DNA from: Sclerotiophoma versabilis
Taxonomy: Eukaryota > Ascomycota > Dothideomycetes > Pleosporales > Didymellaceae
DNA length: 64,000 bases
Reading direction: 5' to 3'
NCBI GenBank assembly: GCA_012274445.1
Contig: JAAROD010000090.1
Span: 930,001 to 994,000 of the forward strand
Shown here: one piece after another, positions 58,169-64,000 of the stretch
Position numbering within the stretch: position 1 is the first letter of the stretch
Layout: the number at the start of each line of letters is the position of its first letter
The notes under the pieces: model-generated
What the model saw: the letters and a program-made list of their open reading frames with translations, nothing else
Databases searched by the model: none
What the model was told of the DNA's origin: nothing
Translations under genes and position numbers: made by a program

Positions 58169-58954
58169 GGCTTTCGGATTTGATTCGCGTCAATGGTACC
58201 AGGTAAGGTAAGTTGGAAGGTGTTCCGGGGATTACAAGCACTCAGGCGCAGGAGTGAAATTGAGAAACCGGTGTTTGTAGTGTGCGTAGGATGGAAGCTG
58301 GTATTGGAGTGGCAGGGTAGCTATCGACTGCTGTAGACTAGAGGGTCCACGTGCCAAGTTTGGTTGGGCTCGGACTGCGAGCGCTTTCGAGACAGCTGAG
58401 AGAAAATTTGAAGAAGAGTGAGCGACACGAGCTTCTCGAGGCTCCCGAAGCGTATCTGAGGCTTGTACGGCAAGATGCTTTAGAAACGTGGCGCATTAAT
58501 CAACCGGATTTGCACATGCTTTAACTTTCGCGTACGCGTGCAGCTTTGCAATTCAGGGTCATGCGAGCAGCCTTGGCGGATCTACGTCAGGGCTGGGAAC
58601 CTGAATGGCAAAGCCTCGAACGAATGGCACTAATGATGGCAGCAAAGGGATGACATAATGAGTCAATCTTTTGGTATGACAATTACGGTATTGCTTGCGA
58701 GAAAGGCCTGTGCCTGCCAATCGCTTTGTGATGTTCCTACAGCTAGAGCGTCTAATCGAGCCTGCTGTCAAGAGGTCACTCGTGCAGTGCAAGCTGGCCT
58801 ACATAATTTAAACACCCAAACGCCGCGCTAAGATGCTAAAAACAAAGTTGGAATTTGAGTGTCCAATGAACAATGTACGAATTCTTCAGTGAGAAACTAA
58901 GGGATGAAAAATGTGGATAGTGTGTAATGACAACTGGCCAACTGCGTCCGCGCC
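58169..58954. other. Intergenic
   Basis: 786 bp with the choline kinase promoter and the 3' end of the carrier gene. No gene supported. Confidence 0.5.
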
Positions 58955-60837
58955 TCACGCTGCCCATTCAACCGTTTCCAAGGCCAGCATAACGAGCAGC
59001 AAAGTACTAGGCAGTATAAAGACCACGTAGCTCTGGAAGAGGATGTTCGACATGGCGCCCATGTAGACGTTGTTGATCTGACAGATCTGCGCCAGTTGCA
59101 GTGCAGTGGGCGCACCACTCAGGAGGAAGCAGACGATGATGAAGATGGGATCATCAACAATGCTGACAGGTACGTATTTGGCGATCAGAGCCAATATCGG
59201 CGCCATAGCGAGAGTTGGGATAAGCATGCGACTAATCAACGATGCAATGACGAGCTTCTTCTCGACCTTCGGATCCTCTAGAGAATGCTGGTCTTCTTTT
59301 GGCAGGGTGTTGCGAGCCAGGTTGGCGCCTAGGACGACCAAAATAAGAGGAACAGCGACCTGACCACTCTGATTGACGGCACGAGTAAGCGAGGTGTTGA
59401 TGAAAGTTCCAGGATCGAAGAACAGATGTTGTAGCTGAGGGACAGAGGCAACGATGATTGCCACCAACATTGCCCAGAGAGGAGGGTTCATAAATGACCA
59501 GACACCCTTAGCAAACCTTCCAAGGAATGAAGAGATTTTGGACAGGGTTCGCTGAAGCCACTTTGGCAGCGACTCAAAAACTGAGCGACCAGCGCGCGAG
59601 AAAACTTCTGAGGTTGATCTTCCTGCGCGCTGAACTGCCAATTTGGCTCGCTTGGGCCAACCCTTGATGCCTTTGGGAACATTGTTATTCTTAAATGAGG
59701 CCAGAGCGTTGAATGCATCATTGCCGTTCGTGTGGCCATTCGCGCTGCCGTTGGCCCTACCATGAAAGTCTCCTTCTCCCGCAACTGCAACATTGCCGTT
59801 TGTGGGTGTGATGAAGTTGGCTGACGCCAGAATGTCTCCTCGATCTTCAATCGATTCTGTATCACTGGTGCCAGCAGAAGTGGCGTAGCTGGTGACGTTG
59901 CCGGATTCATAGTCCGAATGTGAGTCGTCGAGCAAGTGTTGTGCCTCCTCCTCACTGTATTCTCCGCTTTCGAGGGAGTCAATGGTTCCGCCGTCTTCCT
60001 TCTTGTACGTGTCTGCCGGGGCTAGAAGGACATTGAATCCCCAGGTCCATCGAACCAATTGTCCAAGCTGCTGGAAGATGAGCAGGTAGAGAATGCCACG
60101 GGCGCCGACCTCGTTATCGTTGTCACCAGGTAGTTTGTCCCAGTGCAAGCCGGAGATTGTCTTCGAAAGCGATATAACGAGAGAGATAGGTAGAGAGTTC
60201 GAGTTTCCAAAGACCTGTATTGATCAGTCACAAGTTATGCTGTGTCCGTGACTGTGACATACCGCCATCGCAGTAACGAAGTTGGACTGTCGTTTTTTAA
60301 AGCCGAACAGCTTGGCGACCATAAGCGCAGCAAGGTAGGAGATGACTGTCTGGATAACAAAGATAACTGGTATCACGGCGAGATCTGCCAGCTTGTCTGC
60401 GGTCAACTGCGAAGCAAGTTTGGTAAAGACTGAGATGCGCAATTAGCATTGCACGCAACTGGAGTAGCATTGTACGCAGCTGGAGTAGCAATGCGTGTGC
60501 GGTCAAACATCGATTGTGCGCACTTACTGAGACAGGGCGTGAACAGCTGTGTGTTGAGGTTGGCAAGGAACTTCTGGCTCTCTGCGTCGAATTGGCCCAT
60601 TCTTGCGATGATATATCCAGGCGCACTCACGCACACGACCTCCATGACGGCCTCGAACACAAGCAGTGTAAGGTTGGCGAAGTCGGGATGCGAGCTGTGC
60701 GCCTTGTTCTTGAAGACCTCAATAACGCCGCCATTGTTGCCGTAGTCGAACGATTGCGAGGCCATGGAGACGAAGTTGTTGGGATTGGCAGCGAAGTCGC
60801 GCAGGCGCAAGGCCTGGGGACTCGTGAAAAAAGGCAT
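58955..60837 (-). CDS. Auxin efflux carrier (PIN-like) membrane transporter
   Basis: Integral membrane transporter of the PIN-like/auxin efflux family (PF03547), about 578 residues. Exons 60837-60528, 60429-60263 and 60214-58955 join in phase. The N-terminal half has about five hydrophobic helices with the family motif around FTPCLIFTKLASQL and GNSNSLPISL. A long hydrophilic loop (about 235-395, rich in Asp/Glu/Asn) separates it from a C-terminal set of helices beginning NPPLWAMLVAIIVASVPQL, including PLILVVLGANLA and FLLSGAPTALQLAQI. Fungal relatives sit in the ER or plasma membrane; the substrate is not established. Intron 1 (98 nt) contains a 21-bp duplication. It is divergent from PBS2. 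Confidence 0.92.
60448..60489. repeat. Two 21-bp tandem repeats in intron 1 of the PIN-like gene
   Basis: Units 60448-60468 and 60469-60489 match at 19 of 21 bases (ATTGYACGCARCTGGAGTAGC), with a partial further copy after them. They enlarge this intron to 98 nt against the 45-60 nt common here. Confidence 0.85.
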
Positions 60838-61784
60838 GCAGACGTGCCGCAGTGCCTGACGCGCAATTGGGAGGTGCGATGGATGAGGTTGTTTGGGTGA
60901 TAAGGCAGTCTGGGTCTTGTTCTTATTGCAAGCAACGTCACAAGCGCGAGTGAGCGGAGCGCGCCGCGGAACTGTGGCTTGGACGGCAACTTTAAGAGAG
61001 TACTACCGATTGCGCGGTGGTCGAGACAAGGTCTGAAGCATCATGGTCAACGTGGTCGGCGCGGACGAGCCAAAAGCCATGTAGCAGCCAAGACGTGCTC
61101 ACTCCTGGGCATCGACCTGCGTCGATGGTGAGCTTGCTTCGCTGTCCCTAGCTGGCCAGCGCTAGGCGCTCCCGTCCTTGCTCGCGAGGCGCCTACACCC
61201 AGGTGCATTGTGCGGTGCCGTCATCGCTGTGGTCTCGTAGTTTGCTGTCTGACTGATCGAGTAACTTTCACTGCACCCTGCAAGAGCCCTAGATGATGCT
61301 AGTGGTTACCGCATCCTGCTATCGCTGTTTGTCATCTCGCCCATCGTGTCTGGCTTGATCTGGCCGGATTGGTGTGCAAAGCATGGTCATCAAACGGCAA
61401 AGCAGGAACAGAACCCTGAGCCACCACCTCGCAATTTTGCTGTCCTTGTTATTTCTTCTTGCCGTGTCAATCATCCCCATGCCATGTTCGTTGTGCGCTC
61501 CGCTGAAATTATCTGCCTGCGCTGCATACGTCACTAGTTCGAAGCTCCGCCATCCTAGTCACATCGCACCGCCACCCATGCGTGGGGCCCAGTCGACCTC
61601 ATAACACCCGGGTCGCTAGAACACCGTCCGCTTTCCTCTGTGGAGGCATCGTCACCTGACTGCTGTCCGTTCGCTTGTTTATTACTACCAACCACCTTCT
61701 GTCCTCTGCTGTTCCTACTGCTCTCCCGACCCCGCAGGAGCAGGCTGCCAGCAAATCTACGACAGGTCCTCCCCAACCTCCGCA
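60838..61784. promoter_or_regulatory. Divergent promoter region, PIN-like carrier / PBS2
   Basis: 947 bp between start codons of two divergent genes. The PBS2-proximal 200 bp are pyrimidine-rich, common for long fungal 5' leaders. No defined element identified. Confidence 0.5.
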
Positions 61785-63878
61785 ATGGCCGACTCAGCAG
61801 CATCTACCCCAGAGGGCGAGCTCAGCGACACTCCCTTCGATAGCCCTTCACCGTCCTCTCCTCCCTTCCCCTCGAGCCCTTCCTCTACCACTCCCTCGTC
61901 GCTCAATGTCCCCGAACGCCCCGCCGCACGCTCCAGCGTCACCACCGGCGCCACTGCCAACATGACACCCTCATCCACCCCGCTAGGAAACATCAGTGCC
62001 GCCAGGAACCCTCGCGGCAATGCCCCCACTATCTCCAGCAGAGGCAGTGGTCTCAATGTCTCGCAGGATATCTTGGCGAGGATACAGGCAGTCCATCTGG
62101 GTCGACAAGGTGCCCCGCCGACCGGGGCAGCAGGTCGAGGGAGTCTGCCTCAGAGCCCCGGGCCGTCTGTTGGCCCACCGAATAACTTATCACCAAGAGG
62201 AGGTCCAATGATGGCAGGTGGTGTACCCGCCAATTTCCGTGGCCTGCCTGGGGGAAAGCCACCCATGCCGAGCTTCGCATCTGCACCTGCTATCCCTGGT
62301 CGCACCGGCCCTGCACCTAAGCTGTCTATGGCAGAGAGGCGCGGCGCGCCAAAGCTTGGTGGCCTGCCCGGTGCAGCACCACCTGCTGGCGGTGCTCCTG
62401 CGGCGAAGAAGCGACCGGGCTTGACTCTCTCACAAATGGGCGGGGGTGCGCCGGATGCAGAGCCTAAGAAGCAAGAAACTGCGTTGGAAAAGTACTCGGA
62501 TTTCATCGACACCAAGACCGGTAGTCTTAAGTTCGCAGGCAAGGCTGTCCTAAATCCAGACGGTGTCCAGTTCGCAAACGGAACGTCTTTCAGTATCTCC
62601 TTAGACGAAGTTGATACGCTCGATGAGCTTGGAAAGGGAAACTACGGAACGGTATACAAAGTACGACACGCAAGACCGCGCATGAGGAAGCCAGGTCAAG
62701 GTCTTGCAGGAAACAAGGCTGCACCAGGCTCTCCTTCTCGGAAAGATTTCAGCGAAGAACCCAGTCCAACGGCAGCAAAGCCTTCTGGAGGCACCGGCAT
62801 TGTCATGGCCATGAAAGAAGTCAGGCTCGAACTGGACGATTCGAAATTTGCTGCTATCATCATGGAACTCGATGTCCTGCACCGTTGCGTCTCGCCATAC
62901 ATTGTCGACTTCTATGGCGCTTTCTTCCAGGAAGGCGCCGTGTACATTTGCATGGAGTTTATGGATGGCGGATCGATAGACAAACTTTACGGTGACGGTG
63001 TCCCAGAGAATGTTCTACGGAAGATTACTTTGGCGACGACCATGGGATTGAAGTCATTGAAGGACGAGCACAACATCATTCACCGCGACGTCAAGCCTAC
63101 GAACATCCTTATGAACACAAGGGGTCAGATCAAGATCTGCGATTTTGGTGTCAGTGGTAACTTGGTCGCAAGTATTGCAAAGACCAATATTGGTTGTCAG
63201 AGTTACATGGCCCCTGAACGAATTTCGTCAGGCGGGGTTGCTCAGGCAGGTGCCAATCCTGGAGGCGGCACCTACAGCGTCCAGAGTGATATCTGGAGTT
63301 TGGGTCTGACCATTATCGAATGTGCGCTTGGCCGTTACCCATACCCACCAGAAACCTACAACAATATCTTCAGTCAACTTAGTGTAAGTCTTCCCTGTCG
63401 TTCACATGCTTCGAGGCATGATACTGATTAAATGCAGGCGATTGTAGATGGGGAGCCCCCTGACCTTCCTGAGGAAGGCTACAGTGAAGCCGCCAGAAAC
63501 TTCGTTCGTGGGTGTCTGAATAAGATCCCCAAGCTGCGACCAACATACGCCATGCTCCTCAGTCACGCATGGCTTGCGCCTTTAATAAAACCGGAGACCA
63601 TCACAGAAGAAGATGAAGATGATGTGGCAGCAGCAGAGGCAGCAGACGGTGGTGTGGCTGCTGGTGACCAGGGCCCTGCTGAACCCAGTAACGATGTTGT
63701 AGACAAGGAGGTCGCAGATTGGGTGAAAGATGCCATCGACAAGCGCAAGAGAGGCGTCCTTGGCAAGGCTCCTAAGCCTGCGTTGCACGCTGCGCCGCTA
63801 GATGCTGTGTCGAGTCCTTCGCAAGACGGCGCGAATGGCCTGGAAGCTGCAGGTGCAGCTGAGGCGCCAAGTACATGA
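61785..63878 (+). CDS. PBS2: HOG-pathway MAP kinase kinase Pbs2
   Basis: Dual-specificity kinase that activates Hog1 in the osmotic and oxidative stress pathway, cytosolic. Exons 61785-63383 and 63438-63878 (54-nt intron) give about 679 residues. The N-terminal 270 residues are a Pro/Gly/Ser-rich docking and scaffold region. Kinase landmarks: LGKGNYGTVYKV (about 281), the ATP-binding Lys in VMAMKEVRL, HRDVKPTN (about 432), DFGVSGNLV, and the activation loop SIAKT with phospho-sites about Ser463 and Thr467, then GCQSYMAPERI. The SIAKTNIGCQSYMAPERI segment is diagnostic of Pbs2 among fungal MAPKKs. A glycine-rich insert (about 485-498) and an acidic C-terminal tail are present. The hybrid histidine kinase at the other end of the window may feed the same pathway. 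Confidence 0.95.
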
Positions 63879-64000
63879 GCTAGTACAGACGGCCTGCGGC
63901 GTCCGCTGTTCATTTACCAAAACATGTAACTCATGTGGCTGCGACTGTACCAGTCATAAATCTGGAGTTTTGGGATTTTTTGTTAGATGCTGTGTAACGG

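Overview
The window reads as nuclear DNA of a filamentous ascomycete, most likely Dothideomycetes/Pleosporales (inference from gene families, not from a marker search). Most genes carry several GT..AG introns of about 43-60 nt with CTGAC/CTAAC-like branch points. The protein set is fungal: a hybrid histidine kinase, asco-laccase, LysM protein, Zn2Cys6 and bZIP/DUF3425 regulators, RTA1-like protein, LAMMER kinase and Pbs2-type MAPKK. There are no bacterial operons, CRISPR arrays or recognisable rRNA or tRNA genes.

Layout. 0.5-4.2 kb: a five-exon hybrid histidine kinase (minus). 4.2-12.2 kb: a gene-poor stretch with a possible small secreted cysteine-containing protein and one or two weak hypothetical genes. 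12.2-14.3 kb: a seven-exon secreted laccase (plus). 15.4-29.5 kb: every recognisable gene is on the minus strand: a J-domain fragment, a dihydroxypyridine-hydroxylase-like flavoprotein, a beta-lactamase-type serine hydrolase, a salicylate-hydroxylase-like flavoprotein, rhamnogalacturonan acetylesterase, RTA1-like membrane protein, Upc2-type regulator, GFA-domain protein and a LysM protein. The LysM gene appears to face a bZIP/DUF3425 regulator across about 95 bp. This block is the accessory, plant-associated part of the window.

31.8-63.9 kb is mainly housekeeping: MTW1/Mis12 (kinetochore), LAMMER kinase, class III aminotransferase, SRP19/Sec65, a secreted pepsin-type protease, DBP6 (ribosome biogenesis), GPI3/PIG-A (first step of GPI anchor synthesis, divergent from DBP6), a secreted DUF3455 protein, choline kinase, a PIN-like carrier and the HOG-pathway MAPKK PBS2.

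Genes were assembled by joining reading frames across introns with consistent phase. Points worth a second look are: very small exons in the histidine kinase (25 nt, carrying the phospho-acceptor His) and in GPI3 (17, 32 and 35 nt), both with NAGNAG acceptors; the flavoprotein/serine-hydrolase block; a LysM gene whose model depends on a 72-nt intron holding an in-frame stop; and a promoter full of short tandem duplications before the DUF3455 gene.
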